Positions 1 to 12,683 of a stretch of 64,000 bases of DNA are shown piece after piece; within the stretch, counting starts at the first letter, position 1; each line of letters starts with the position of its first letter. The stretch is from Paguma larvata (lineage: Eukaryota; Chordata; Mammalia; Carnivora; Viverridae). The translations under genes were made by a program, and so were the position numbers. Under the pieces are notes generated by a model that was given only the letters and a program-made list of their open reading frames with translations, ran no database searches and was not told where the DNA came from. Where the stretch lies: the NCBI GenBank assembly GCA_030068075.1, contig CM057823.1, forward strand, positions 17,518,485 through 17,582,484, given 5' to 3'.

Positions 1-32
1 AACTTGTTGTATTATGCTTTCACAAAGAAAAC

Positions 33-159
33 CCGGGGCATCTGCTTGGCTCGGTCGGTAGAACATATGACACTTGACCTCAAGGTTATAAGTTCAAGCC
101 TCCCACTGGGCATAGAGCTAACTTTAAAAAAATAAAAATAAAGAAAATAAAATAAAAAG
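33..159 (+). repeat. Short tRNA-derived CAN-SINE variant
   Basis: The head (GGTCGGTAGAACATATGACA, then ...AAGTTCAAGCC) keeps tRNA A- and B-box character. It ends in an A-rich tail at 120-159 without the CT-rich body of the common felid type. The same variant recurs at 32389. Confidence 0.7.
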
Positions 160-182
160 CTCACCTTAATAGAAAAGAAGAA

Positions 183-398
183 GGGGTGCCTACGTGGCTC
201 AGTCATTTAACTGTCCGACTCTTGATCTTGGGTTGGGTCATGGTCTCACGGTTTGTGAATGTGAGCCCCGAATCCACTTTGCACTGACAGCGTGGGGCCT
301 GCTTGGGATTCTGTCTCTCCCTCTCTTTTCCCCTCCCTCACTCGCTCGCTCTCTGTTCCTCTCTCTCTCTCAAAATGAATAAACTTCAAAAAAAAGAG
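183..398 (+). repeat. CAN-SINE
   Basis: tRNA-like head with TGGCTCAGT, a CT-rich middle at 313-372, and the tail AATGAATAAACTTCAAAAAA. It lies directly behind the short SINE variant at 33-159. Confidence 0.85.
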
Positions 399-892
399 GA
401 GAACTTAAAAAAATTATTTAGAGGATAAGAGTAAGATTATAATGGAATAGAAACAAGATCAACTATGCAGACACTAATCAAGGGAAATGTGATATAGTAA
501 TATTACAACAGGACAAGTTAAACTTGAAATGAATAGCATAGAAGCAGGTGATATGACCGAAGGTGATGGATGGCTATTTTAGATCGGGGCCTCTGTCGTG
601 CAGTGATGTTTAAGCTCAGATGTGAATTGTGGGAAAGGCCAGTCCTATAAAGATCTGAGAGCTGAGCATGACAGGCAAAGGGAACAGATGGCACAGGGGC
701 CCCAAAGTGGGATTAGTTTAATTGGAAGAGTCACCCAGAGGCAGCATGACCAGATTATCAGGGAGGAAGAGTGGCAAATGATGAGTTTGGAGTAGATCAT
801 GCTGGCCTCCATAGCTATGGTAAGAAGGGTGCTTTCTGGCCAAGTGGCCTGGAAAACAATAATGAATTTTAAGGCAGAATGTGACATATTCT

Positions 893-1091
893 GGGGCACC
901 TGTGTGGCTCAGTCGGTTAAGCTTGACTGATTTCAGCTCAGGTCACGATCTCATGGTTCTTGGGTGGGAGCCTGTGTCAGGCTTTATGCTGACAGCACTG
1001 AGCCTGCTTGGGATTCTCTCTCCCCCTCTCTCTCTATCCTACCACTGCTTGCACACACACTCTCTCTAAATAAATAAATAAACTTAAAAAA
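893..1091 (+). repeat. CAN-SINE with target-site duplication
   Basis: Flanked by AGAATGTGACATATTCT at 876-892 and AGAATGGGACATATTCT at 1091-1107, a 17-bp duplication with one mismatch, so the insertion boundaries are well defined. The tail is AAATAAATAAATAAACTTAAAA. Confidence 0.92.
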
Positions 1092-1113
1092 GAATGGGAC
1101 ATATTCTAATTTC

Positions 1114-1323
1114 TCTTTTTTTAACGTTTATTATTTATTTTTGAGAAAGACAGCACATAAGCAGGGGAAGGGGCAGAGAGAACGGGAGACACAGAATCCA
1201 AAACAGGCTCCAGGCTCTGAGCTGTCAGCACAAAGCCTGATGTAGGGCTTGAACTCACAAACCTCTAGATCATGACCTGAGCTGAAGTCGAAAGCTTAAC
1301 CATCTGAGCCACCCAGGCGCCCC
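1114..1323 (-). repeat. CAN-SINE, inverted relative to its neighbour
   Basis: A T-rich start and a GCCACCCAGGCGCCCC end show minus orientation. TCTAATTTCT-like sequence flanks both sides (1104-1113 and 1324-1333). It inserted immediately beside the duplication of the 893 element. Confidence 0.9.
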
Positions 1324-1924
1324 TCTAATTTCTATTTTTTAAAACATCATTGTAACTGATGTCTGGAGCTCAGAGTTAAGAGTGTAGTCAGGACAACCAC
1401 GCAGGGAGCTCCTCAATAATCTAGAAGAGATGTAGGGAGAGCAACATTTTCCCCTTCAGTCCTGCAATTGTACATAATCTACCGACATTCTACCTAAGGC
1501 CTGCATTTTTCTCTTTTCATTATCCATTCCTGTAATGTAAATTACCAGCCTTATATAGATGAATCCTGAATATTTATCTATATCCTATCCTTTCCCAAGA
1601 CACAATCCTTTATTATTAATTCACTATTGGCCACTTCCAAGTATAACCTGTGAGCATCTCAGACTCTAAGGCACAACTGATCAACTTTATCATAGCTAAC
1701 CAGCATCAAACCAGTATCATCACACATCACTATTTTCCAATTTCTCAGTGCTGAATGCTAAGTATCACTTCTGAGCTTCCTGTCTATTTATCTGTTCTTC
1801 ATATGCAGTCAGTTTGCAGTTGCTAGTTGTCTACTTCTATAATATCTCTTTTGCTCTCTACTCCTTTACATTTCGGTGACCACCACTTAGGTCCTCATTT
1901 TATCTCTGTTCCAGGCAGGATTTG

Positions 1925-2735
1925 GGACCCATAATCCTCCTCGCTTGGTGCGACTACCTTTACATTCTGTGGCAAAATAGACTTTGCAGATGGAATGCAG
2001 GTGACTAATATGCTGCCCTTGAAAGAGACATTGTCTTGATTATCCAAGTTGCCCTAACATAATCACATGAGCCCTTAAAGGTGGGAGAGGAAGGCAAAAG
2101 AGTCAAAGAGATCTTACCAATAAGAAGTGGGAGAGGGGCACCTGGATGGCTCAGTCAGTTAAGCGGCCAACTTCGGCTCAGGTCACGGTCTCACAGTCAG
2201 TGAGTTTGAGCCCCACATCGGGCTCTGTGCTGACGGCTCGGAGCCTGGAGCCTGCTTCAGATTCTGTACCTCCCTCTGTCTCTGCCCTTCCCCTGCTCAT
2301 GCTCTGTCTCTATGTCTCTCAAAAATAAACATTAAAAATTTTTTTTAAAAAAGTGGGAGGGATTTGAAGCATGAGAGAGGCTTGACCTACTCTTACTGAC
2401 TTTGAAGATAATGCCAGAAATTCAGGTGGCCTCCAAAAGAGCAGAATGACTTCCTGAGCCAGCAAGGGCACAAGGACCTCTGTCTTACAACCACAAGGAC
2501 TAGATTTCTTCCAACAACCTGAAGGAAACTAGAGAGGATTTTACCCCAGAGCCTCCAGAAAATAATGCAGTGCTGATGACAGTATGATTTTGACCAGTGG
2601 AACCTTGAGCAAAGAAACTAGTTGTACCTCCAGAACTTCTGACCTGCAGAATTGTGAGATAACAAATTTATGTTGCTTTAGGCTGCTAGATGTATAGTAA
2701 GATGTTCTGGCAGCAAAACAATAGCAGTACAATCT
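1925..2735 (+). mobile_element. Old MaLR-type LTR (MLT1-like), split by a SINE
   Basis: Segments such as GACTTTGCAGATGGAATGCA, ATAATCACATGAGCCCTTAA and the end CAGAATTGTGAGATAACAAA follow the well-known MLT1 LTR consensus in plus orientation. Divergence is high. Assignment to the exact subfamily would need an alignment. The SINE at 2135 lies inside it. Confidence 0.65.
2135..2352 (+). repeat. CAN-SINE inside the MaLR-type LTR
   Basis: Head GGGGCACCTGGATGGCTCAG, tail AAAAATAAACATTAAAAA. The host sequence AAGAAGTGGGAGA is repeated after the tail as AAAAAGTGGGAGG. Confidence 0.9.
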
Positions 2736-2800
2736 CCCAACTATTCCTGTGTCTTTCCTTCTTTTGCCTTCAAGTCCATTTTCTCCATCAGTTCAAAATT

Positions 2801-2801
<1 letters not shown>

Positions 2802-2842
<41 letters not shown>
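2802..2842. repeat. (AC)n microsatellite
   Basis: About 20 uninterrupted AC dinucleotides. This length class is often polymorphic in carnivores. Confidence 0.97.
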
Positions 2843-2844
<2 letters not shown>

Positions 2845-2849
2845 CATCT

Positions 2850-5800
2850 TAATGAGCCACAACTCTGCTAAAAATTTTAAGTATTTTTATTGTCGATGTT
2901 TATTCTTTATTCCTCAGCCCCAGTCAAGGCCACCTGCAATGTGATAGCAACTCTTCCTTCTATTTTTCACTCTGCCAAGGATACATATTAGAACCAGTTA
3001 AAGGAAAAGACATAGAGGCCAGAAGTTCCAAACTCAAAGCTTCAGTCATGCTGAAGGTGAGTTATCCTTCTGGCATTGATGTGGGACAATACACACAGAG
3101 AACTGGCAAGCCAGAAAGCTCACTGGAGCTTCAGTGTCCAGGGTTTTTTATTTAGGTATCATCATGTAAGCAAAATAGACTGAATGGCCTATGTGGTTGA
3201 ACTTGACTTCCAGCCCCCTTTCCCTCTCTGAAGATCAGGCTAATAGCATGTGGCCCCAAGTCCCAACCCTCTAATCATATACACTAGTCGATGTTTCTGT
3301 AGCCAGCCCACATCCTAAGTTAGTTTCTTAGCATAAGCTCTCGAGGGGCCTACCATGAGTCACTTCTTAGCATCAACTATCAGAACTGACCTATGGACGC
3401 ACCATGAATAACAAAGACCCTCCTTCCAAGAGTTTAGAGGTTATCTCCCAGGAGCCCGGACAAAGACCAGACTTCTCTTTTGGGACCAAATTCCTCACTA
3501 CACACTCTTCCACCACTCTTCTGCCTCCTATATTCCTATAAAACTGGAGTATTCGTTGCTCCCCAGGCACCGAGTTTCCTAACAAGTGTCTTTGGCTTGT
3601 GCCTTTTCTCAATTTGGAAGGGCCTCCCTCAAATATCATTCCTGAAAAAAAATTAAGGAACCTTCAATACCTAGATAAATTTAAGAGTCTTCATCAATCT
3701 TTGTTTCTAATCCTAGAAGCTAGAGGCAATGCTCTCTTATGTGTATCCCTATCACGTTTTGCTGGCAGTCTGTAAGTGGCTTTTCTGTTCCTGTTTCTTT
3801 TTTTCAGTGAATTCTGAACTTCTTTTATTCCATCCTCTTCTTCCCCACCTTGTTATTATACTGTGAGCTTCTCAAGGGTAGCTTACTCATTTATTTCCTA
3901 GAGGGTATCTGCATAATATATTTAGTTATTGAGTGGCAAATATCACACAGATACTGCTTGGGAGGCTCTAGTGCCCGCTAATACAATCCATCATTGAACA
4001 GAGCAAGTTAGACAACTGTCATCTCAAGAGATGGCACTGGAAGCTGTGGGTATAGGCATGGTGTCCCAAAAGACACTTCCATAGGAAATTGCTGTCATGA
4101 TAGATTAGCTCCTGTACTGAGGGGCACCAAAGAAGTGATGGTCAGGAGTCGTGGTTCGTGTGTGTGTGTCTGTGTGTGTGTGTATGTGTGTGATAGAGAA
4201 AGGGAGTAGAAAAACTAAAACTATGCTTATCCAATGTTCTTTAGGATATGTTTTAGATATTCTGATAGTATAAAATTACTTCCAAATTATGTCCATGAAC
4301 TTGGAGTGAACACCACAGATGTTTTCCACATGCGTATTTCCAGAGCTAGGTAGGTGCTATGGGGAATATGGCAAAGCCAGCATCCTCCTTTTCTCGTGCA
4401 TCTTACTTTCTGACATGCTCAGTTGCAGCTGTTTTTATGGCGGCATGTTCTAGCCTCTTCTTCTATAGGCCATAGGGCCTCCTTCAACATGGGGCAGGTC
4501 AGATGTTAGGAGCCAAAAGTAATCAACAGACAGCACGGCAGGTCTTACAGATACAATTTCAGAATCGCATGGTTTGTGAAAGCAAAACAATAGAATAAAT
4601 AAATATTCACCATAATTGGAAACTAGCTAAACTGATTGTGACAAATCTATTAAATAGAAAACCAGGTGGCATTAATAAGAGTAGCCAGGCTCTGTGTCTG
4701 ATAAAAACATTTTCCAAAATATATTGAGAAGTTAAAAAACAGGTGAAGAAAGTTATGTTTCATAGTATACCCACTTGTATAAAAAATGTTTGGTATACTC
4801 GCTTGCATGTCAAGTGTTTTGAACTTTTCAAATTATACTTTTAAAAATGACTAACACTGCAAAGTGGGACCGTGTTTAGGGATAGTAGATCTTTCCCTTC
4901 TACCCTCTGTATGATTTTGTTTTTGATTGACGAACATGCATTATTTTATTTTCTAAAAGCCTCATTCATTTTACAATTTTGCTTTATTCCACTGGCCCTT
5001 CAATTTTCATTTTACTCATTTGTCCTATATTTGACTAATTTGCCTGTCAAAAATCCCCATGCGAATTCCGTGGCAGCCAGGATGAAAACAAATTACTTAC
5101 ACGTAATCTTATTTTACTTCTAAGTGGCCTATAATATTGGAAGGAAAAGATGTGAAACGTATTAATACTGTATGTTTAAGATTAAAATCTTTCAGACAGA
5201 AATCTTTATAATTCCTTTAAATAGGCCCGTTCTAAGTCATATAAGAGTATTTGTTTTGACAGATAATTTTCTGTTCACATTTAAAATTGACTCCGTTTCT
5301 AACTTTTTTTCCTCTAAAATTGTAGAAAATGAGCCACTGAAAAAAGTTCACCCAATAGTTCCCTCTTGAACAAATTGAAAGATTAATACTTTTCACTTTT
5401 TTTTAAAAGAGACTCAATTTAATTTAGATAACCTGGTATTATATATATTTCTATGGAATTAATAGACCCAATGATCTTCTGTAATTATATTTAGAATGCC
5501 CTCTATATTTACTAATACATGTATTTATGATTAAAATTTATTTTCAGGAAAAACAAAACAAGACAAAACATTTAGTTACTTTAGAATTTTACCTGAACCC
5601 AATAATAAGTTTCTGCCATTTAGTGGTGAAAAAAGAATTAATATTTTGTTATCGCGTATATGCATTTTATAATTTTTACACTTCTTTTTCTTTCTCTGCT
5701 AGCATGAAATCAGATTTTATTACTGAGATTAAATCCAATTAGCAATAATTCTTTATAGTACAGACTAGTAATCGGTGAAAATGCACATACACTAAGTACT

Positions 5801-5950
5801 AAAATCTCTTCTTTAACAATTTTCGAAAGTGAGAGAGTGAAAAGAAATTGACAGATATTGAGTATCTATGTGTACCAGATGTTCCATTTGGCTCTTTTAA
5901 AAAATTTTTGTAACATATCTTTGAGATAGGTTATTTTGGCCCACCTCACA
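2850..5950. other. Mostly unrecognised intergenic DNA
   Basis: AT-rich DNA without a supportable gene. A (GT)n tract lies at 4158-4192. The stretch 3800-3960 resembles an L2 3' end. The stretch 3090-3660 is richer in G+C and may be an old LTR that I cannot classify. Frames of 60-80 codons here have no splice context. Confidence 0.5.
4158..4192. repeat. Interrupted (GT)n microsatellite
   Basis: GT repeats broken by TC and TA units. Confidence 0.9.
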
Positions 5951-6124
5951 GGTGGTAGCAGGAAGTAGAGAGACTCATTCCAGTACTACGGGAACACCTA
6001 AGCTATAGAGAGCACTTTTTCTCAAAGTATGTTCTGTGGGCACTATTTATCCATTTGCAAAATTCAGGAAAAAAGATTTCAAAGTCAATGTTTATAAAGT
6101 GAAGGTGCCAAGCTCATTCCTGCC

Positions 6125-6470
6125 TTGGCTCTTCCCACTTCCTGTTTTTGCTTTCTGAAATCCTCCCATCTCAGAACCTCATAGGGCTCCTCTTCAGACA
6201 GTTTTCAGATCAGTCTATCCAAGGTAGTCTTTTGTCACCAGTTAAACTCTACATATCATCGTACTCTATTTTCTCCTTAAAAGTTAACATTATCTCAAAG
6301 TATCTTGTTTATGTGTTTTTCTGGACCCCCTGCCCCCACTACAATCCTTAACACTGGATTGTCCGATCCATGGAAGCAAGGATCTTACCTTATTCAGCAC
6401 TATATCATCATATCTACTGAACAATGCCTTGGCATGTAGGAGGTGCTCTAAGAATTACTGTTCAATTAAT
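6125..6470 (+). repeat. L2 3'-end fragment
   Basis: The order of phrases (CCATGGAAGCAAGGATCTTA, TCAGCACTATATCAT, GCCTTGGCATGTAGGAGGTG, then a TTACTGTTCAATTAATGAC end) follows the L2 3' consensus, much diverged. Confidence 0.55.
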
Positions 6471-6479
6471 GACTGCATA

Positions 6480-7205
6480 ATCCAGCGTTTCCTTAACGCA
6501 ATGCACACTGCAGATTGAGAGCCCTGAGTGGTATGACAGTAAATGAGTTTGCTTAATTGTGTTTAACCAAGTGTCTTGCAACATGTATTTCATCATTTTT
6601 TCCTTGTGACATCAACATCTCTTATAATTAGGAATCGACTTAAAAAATCCTCTGGTAAGTGTTGCCAAGGTGAAACCAAAAAGGACCCATATGCCAAAAT
6701 CCTGCTCACTTCATCTGCTAAAAATTCTATTCAAATGCAAAGGTTTTCCACGGGAAGCCCTCCTCAGCTATTAATACCTACCACACTAACACTGAGTCTG
6801 TCAGCAAACAGAGAGCCTTGTGTAGAGAGAACAATTCTGGGGGAAGATCCTGGGAACAAGCCTAAGAAGGTAGACAAGGAGAAGACTGTGAGAAATACTC
6901 CAACCATCTAGGGGACAGAGACCTGGGAGAAGCCTCACAGGAATGGTTATACTGGTAAAAAGAGATCACACACATTTTCCTCCCTCAATCAGCTGTTGAT
7001 GGATTGATAACACAGTAATTTTTTAACTCCTCAATTTGGTGCATATCAGTGAAAAGATATTAAAGTTCTCAATGGCTGGCTTAGGCCAGCCATCGGCTGA
7101 ATTAGGATTTTATTTTAGCTAGTTCCATATTGGAATCACAAAACCACCCACTTACCCATTTTACTTCACCAGAGAGTAAAGAGAGCATGTAGAGGCTACT
7201 AACAG
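6480..7205. other. Unrecognised sequence
   Basis: Contains a 111-codon frame (6576-6911) of unbalanced composition with no convincing splice sites. No repeat family recognised. Confidence 0.4.
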
Positions 7206-7209
7206 TCTT

Positions 7210-7439
7210 ATTTTTTTATAAAATTTTTTAAGTTTATTTATTTATCTTGAGAGAGAGAGAGAAAGAGAGAACAAAGAACGGAGAAGCAGAGAGAGAGGGA
7301 GAGAAACAGAATCCCAAACAGGCTCTGCACTGTCAGCACAGAACCCAAGTGAGGCTCAAAATCATGAACCCCTGAGATCATAACCTGAGCAGAAATCAAG
7401 AGTCAGACACTTAACCAGCTGAGCAACCCAGGTACCTCC
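7210..7439 (-). repeat. CAN-SINE
   Basis: Minus orientation: T-rich start, a GAGAGA-rich body at 7245-7310, and the head complement ending at AGCAACCCAGGTACCTCC. More diverged than most copies here. Confidence 0.82.
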
Positions 7440-7499
7440 TAATGCTTTTATTAATAGCAAGAGCACTAATGCCAATAACAAATCCTTGAAACCACCTAC

Positions 7500-7670
7500 T
7501 CTTTAGCTGGCTATTCATACACAATTTCATGTAATGTTTATAACAGCATCACAAAGATTTAACCTAAGAAGATTCTGAGGCACACAGAAGTTAAGTAACT
7601 TGGCCAAGTTCACGGTAGTCAGTGGAGTACCAATGACTAACCCCAAATTACATTGTTCTTCTCTTCTGCC
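7500..7670 (+). repeat. MIR fragment
   Basis: TTCTGAGGCACACAGAAGTT followed by AAGTAACTTGGCCAAGTTCA matches the conserved MIR core and 3' side. Confidence 0.6.
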
Positions 7671-7679
7671 AGGTTACAG

Positions 7680-9580
7680 TGCTGTTTTCCTTTAATTAGT
7701 AAGAAATGAAAAGGAAAGGTCATGTCTCCACCTCTAGATAGCATCTAGCCATCTACCTGATTCTGCAGTGTCACTTGCTACATGGTTGGTTGGTTGCATC
7801 ATACAGCTTAGAAATGGGGCATGTCCTTGAGGACAAGTCAGTGCAAAAAGAGGACAAGGAGAGAACCATGCTGGAGTTAAGATCTAATAAATTACCATGG
7901 TGCCCCTTTCTTGGTACTTCAGAAATAAATCACAACATACATATTTATCTACATGGTTATTCTATGAGGGAAAAAGAAAATAAATAATCTACTCCCTTAA
8001 AGCTTTGTAAGCATCCAGCAACCTTGGGATATATGTCTGGACTCATGTACAAAAGGCATTATACAGAATTAACGGCAGATTCTTTGTTGACTTGTTTCTA
8101 ACTTCCTTGTTAGAATTTACATGTATTTGCTTAATTGTTAGCCCCCTCACAAAATATGACAGTGAATTACACAGGATAATTAAATTACATTGAGCATAGA
8201 ACAAAAATCTCAGGAAGTGATAAATACATAGATGTTCATGGAAAATTAGAGTAAGTTGGTTACTATAGTTAGCCAAGATTGTGTCAGAAGAAAAAGAACA
8301 AATGGAAATATTTTGGTTTATGCAGAAGTCATGATTAATCAGAGAAAATATGCAAGTTTCTCTGCAAGGGTAAACTTTTTACTTAAATTGAATTTCAAGG
8401 AGGAATTAATATTTTAAATAGGTCCCTTATATAAAAGGTTTCTTAGCAAATTAATTAACAGACTTTCTACTAGGAGTGAAGACTAGAGCATAGCAAATTC
8501 CAAATTCTTTGTCCTTAATAGGTTCTAGAATGCTAGTCATGCATTGATTACCAAAGGATATTTTGGGCAACATTTGGAAGGCAAAGTAATAAACAGCTCT
8601 GGTCAATTCCCTTCTAAAGACCCTCTGAGAATAATTTCAACCCGAGCCATTTATTGGCTTTAATAATGAGAAAAGTGAGCTGGGAAATACCAGATGTTAA
8701 TGAAAACCTGTTTTAAGCTCTGTCTTGAATGGAAGGTTATTCAGTTTATTCAAGTCTAATTTAGACTAGAGGCATGTTATTTAATAACTATCCAATATGT
8801 TTCCCCCAAAATGCGCTGTAGACATATCTGAACAATCTGCTCATTTTCTAAAATTATACTTGTTTATGGACAGCTTTGTGATAGATCACCTTTCCTCAGC
8901 CTCCATGATTTCTGGAAGAATGTGGATTATATAGGAAATTTTATAGGTCCTGGGCTGTTTAGGTTGGTGGTGATCTGAAGGAAATTGATTGGTACTGGAT
9001 AAAAATAATCACAACAGTGGTTTAAGTTTGTGTAGTATTAAAGAAATACAAGGTATTTTTTCCTATATTATCTCACCTGGTACTCATAATTTAAATACAC
9101 TCTGAACTATCTATGTTTTTCCACAAATACTTATCAGATACTGTGCTAAGTTCCAAGAATACAGAATCTTAGTAAGATGGGCAAAAAATGAATTTCAAAA
9201 GTAATTATTTCATGGTGATTATGATTAGTGCTCTGAACAAAGACATACAGTGAGTTGTGCTCATGACTAAAAGGCAGATATGAACCAATATTGTAGATTA
9301 AGGAACACATCCCCAGGGAGGTGATATTTTAAGTGAACTCTGCAAGACAAGTAGGAATTAAGAAGTGAAAAGACTATTCTAAGTAGATGACAGAGCTGGT
9401 AGTCCAAATTCCATGATCCAAGAATTTACTGAAAGCAGATACGGCTTGAGTAAAACAGTATGTGTGTGGAAGAGTTTGGATGGGGATAGAAGTTGTAGCA
9501 TGGTCAAGATGAGATACATAGGGACCAAACAGAGCACACTCTCCCTACAGACTTCCTTCCGTGTCCACATAACAGCAACA
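7680..9580. other. Unrecognised AT-rich sequence
   Basis: No gene, tandem repeat or recognisable mobile element. Only chance-length frames of up to about 77 codons. Confidence 0.5.
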
Positions 9581-9584
9581 AATG

Positions 9585-9730
9585 CTTCCGAAGCACTGCT
9601 TATGCACCCAGTGGTGTTTCAAGCACTTCACATTTTCCAAACTTCACAACAATCCCACGAAGTAGATGCCGATATCATCCTTATTTTACCAATCGAACAA
9701 GCAGAGTGAAGAGAATTTTGGATCACTTGT
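9585..9730 (+). repeat. MIR fragment
   Basis: ACTTCACAACAATCCCACGA, the stretch ATCATCCTTATTTTACC and a final AAGCAGAG follow the MIR core. This explains the 98-codon frame overlapping it. Confidence 0.65.
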
Positions 9731-10184
9731 CCAATATTACAAAGCTAAAGGATGGGCAAGTTGAGAGAAGACCTAGGTGGTCTTGCTCCAGAGCCTTCTC
9801 TCCTAACTCTGTGCTGGGCACTGAAAAACCCACAAAGGCTTTGAGCAGGGAATGAACATATCCACCTACCCACCCTTGCCCTGGGATTGGTGGGTTCCTG
9901 TCACCAGGAACATTTACTGAACATTTACTGAATTCGAGTGATATACAAAGCGCTGTAGTGGTGCTTTCATATCTTATGCACTCGTATACCCACATGATTC
10001 TATGAGTATGAATCCTTAAAGAAGAACTCAAATACCAAGATTAAGGGGACAGTGTACAGATGGACAGTTTACATGGAAATAAAGTGTGACAAAGCAGTTT
10101 TAAATTTTCATAGGCATGAGTTGGAAGACAATATCAAAGACAAAACAATCATGATACGAATTGGTATTTTTAAAGTATCTCCAT

Positions 10185-10345
10185 TTACCAAATGCTAGAA
10201 TGTCATTGATCCTCACAATAACTTGGTGATGCAGGAAGGACTGGGATTATTCCCACTTTATGGGTAAGGATACTAGAGGTAAGAAAGGATGAGGTACTGC
10301 TGCTATGCACACGGACAAGTGATGACACCCAACTCTGCTGGAAGT
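10185..10345 (+). repeat. MIR fragment
   Basis: CATTGATCCTCACAATAACT, then GGGATTATTCCCACTTTATG, resembles the MIR core in plus orientation. Confidence 0.55.
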
Positions 10346-10349
10346 CTGA

Positions 10350-11390
10350 TTTTATACAATGTTATCTAAGTAGAAGGAAGAGCCGACAGAGAAGTATGAA
10401 AGAAGGAAAAACAAAGTACTGTGTATGATAAGTATAATAAAACATTTATCAACTTTTCCCATAAACTAAAGGTAATAGAATAAAAACAATGTTATAATAT
10501 TTAATTTTCTCTTCCAGTAAAAATCCCCTTAAACTAATATCTTTCACAGAATTACTGCGATGGCGCCTAACTGCAATCCTGCTCTTACAAATGTGTCTCT
10601 TGATTTTTTTATATTTCTCTCACATATGCAAGTAGTAGGAAATTATTCAAGATTATTGGGAAGGAGTGATGCATTTTTAAACTGAAAGCCAAGTCAATTA
10701 ATTGAGCGGGTAAATACAATCAGTTGCTACTGCTTTTTTTGTGATATTTTCTTTTTGTATAGAAGTAGCTAATTATTTGAGAGTCTCGAGAAAAATTGTG
10801 TAGTTATCCAAGTGCCTTTTTTCTTCTACCATGACTCATATCATAAAAGGAAAGTGCAATCAGTCTTGAATTGTTGACACTTGGGCCAATAAGCTAGTAA
10901 AAGACAGGAAGTTGGCTGCTGCTGGACAGGGTCAATGTCACTGTTAAGATATTACATTGTGTGTGTATGTGTGTGTGTGTATGATTTATTTTCTACCTGA
11001 GCTTCTGATATGCAGAGTGCCCAAGGTGACATCTCTGCTGTGGACTTGACAAATCCCAATTTTGGTCACAAGTTCTGATATCTCAGGGTTATGAACCCTA
11101 TGGGAAAAAATCAATTAAAGGACATTCGGTTACCCCCTTTGAATTATTGTTCATTTTGGCCAACCTTCTTTTCCTTCATTAGTCCTAGGCATCAAGCCAA
11201 CATGAGATTTATTTCTCACTTATGGCCTCTCTTTCTAGATTGTCTTTCTGTTATTTATGGACAGTAAAACTAATGCCTGAGCAAACGTTGAATTCCACTT
11301 AAACCCTTATTCACCCAGAATAACGAATGATCAGGTTATCTGACAGCTTCAGCACACATTTCAAATGAGATTATGACAACTGACTTAGGT
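10350..11390. other. Unrecognised sequence with a short (GT)n tract
   Basis: The tract lies at 10957-10981. Nothing else is recognised on either strand. Confidence 0.45.
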
Positions 11391-11399
11391 TGAAATAAC

Positions 11400-11910
11400 T
11401 TCCGAGGTCCAAGATGGAGCTGCTCCCTCCAAGGTGCCGCATCAGCAAACTGAAACTTAGGTAACTCTCATGTCCCTGTAAATGCTCCACTTGACAAAAA
11501 CCACAGCGTATCCAGTCAGCCATTTTCAGACACCAAGCCAGCTCTGGGTCTTCTCACCCCAAACAAGGTTGACAATGTGGCCCCAGACAATTAGATGTTT
11601 TCTACTTTTGTCTCTTTTGTTCTTCATCCTGCAAAAGCTTCCTGGCTTCTGCCCCATTTTACAGTTCTCCACAGGACACTGTCTGCGTCACAAAGTGTTG
11701 AAGTTTGTATCACCTAAATTGTTTGCTTTCATCATTTTTAAACAGTTTTGGCAACAAAGAATGGGATTTCAAGCTGACTGCTAACAGCCTGAGCATGAGA
11801 CACACCTCCTGAATGCTTTGAGTTCACTCTTCCTCTCCTCAGTGCTGAGAGCCAGGTAAGTCACTTTTAGATTTGAGCTCCGCTCTCTTGTGTGAGCTCT
11901 CCGAATCAAA
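11400..11910. mobile_element. LTR-like sequence, family uncertain
   Basis: CCAAGATGGAGCTGCTCCCT, CATCAGCAAACTGAAACTTA and the downstream CT-rich section resemble known ERVL-group solo LTRs of mammals. It explains the 100-codon frame at 11482-11784. Ends and orientation are not fixed. Confidence 0.4.
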
Positions 11911-11936
11911 CAATCTTTAGGAGGAAAAAAGCAAAT

Positions 11937-12096
11937 GGGACACCTGGGTGGTTCAGTCAGTGAAGCACCCGATTCTTTATTTTGGCTCAGGTCACCATCT
12001 CACGGTTCATGAGTTCCAGCCCCATGTTGGGCTCTGAGCTGACAGCATGGAGCCTGGTTGGGATTCTCTCTCTCTTACTCTCTTTCTGCCCCTTCA
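11937..12096 (+). repeat. CAN-SINE, 3' truncated
   Basis: Head GACACCTGGGTGGTTCAGT through to CTCTCTCTCTTACTC. The A-rich tail is missing, so the element was cut by later rearrangement or deletion. Confidence 0.82.
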
Positions 12097-12629
12097 AAGC
12101 AGCAGATATAAGTATCTGACGTTCTGGGGCCTTGTAAAGCTTCCAGAGTTTGTTCAAATTCCCAGAAAGTTTCTAGGATAGTTATATTTGGGAGTCCACT
12201 GTGGCTAGCAGCTCTCGGAGGATCACAAAGCCTTGAGATAAGTCCACCCAGAAACCTTGGCGGGAGAGGGGGTTCTCAGGAAAATAAGTGAAGACAAGAA
12301 ATCCAGACCGTTTTGACCATCAAAATCGAAATAGGCACAGGTCAGACTATTAAAAGGCATCAGGGCATCTGCTACTGTATATAAAGGCATCTCGTGGGAT
12401 GAAAAATAGGCTTCTTGCTAATAGGAATCTGGGAAGCCAAAGCCATGAAGTTGGTGGGCAGGGGGGATGCACTTAAAAGCTGTTGGAGCATTTACCACTG
12501 ACTGAGATTCCCATGCTCAGTTAAGTTGTCAAGAAATGGGTGAACTCGACACTATGTTACCCACCAACCTCAAGAAAACTTCCTTGCAGCAAGGTATTTT
12601 GTAAAAAACACACAGTCCCTGACCCAGTG

Positions 12630-12683
12630 GCGCATCCCGTTTAGGTATTAATTTGTGCGCATCCCGTTTAGGTATTAATTTGT
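12630..12683. repeat. Perfect 27-bp tandem duplication
   Basis: The unit starting GCGCATCCCGTTTAGGTATT at 12630-12656 is repeated without change at 12657-12683. Confidence 0.97.

Noticed and set aside
6576..6911. 111-codon plus-strand frame
   Set aside because: Unbalanced composition, no splice sites in phase, and no recognisable motif.
9723..10031. 102-codon minus-strand frame
   Set aside because: It overlaps MIR-like sequence and has no splice or start support.
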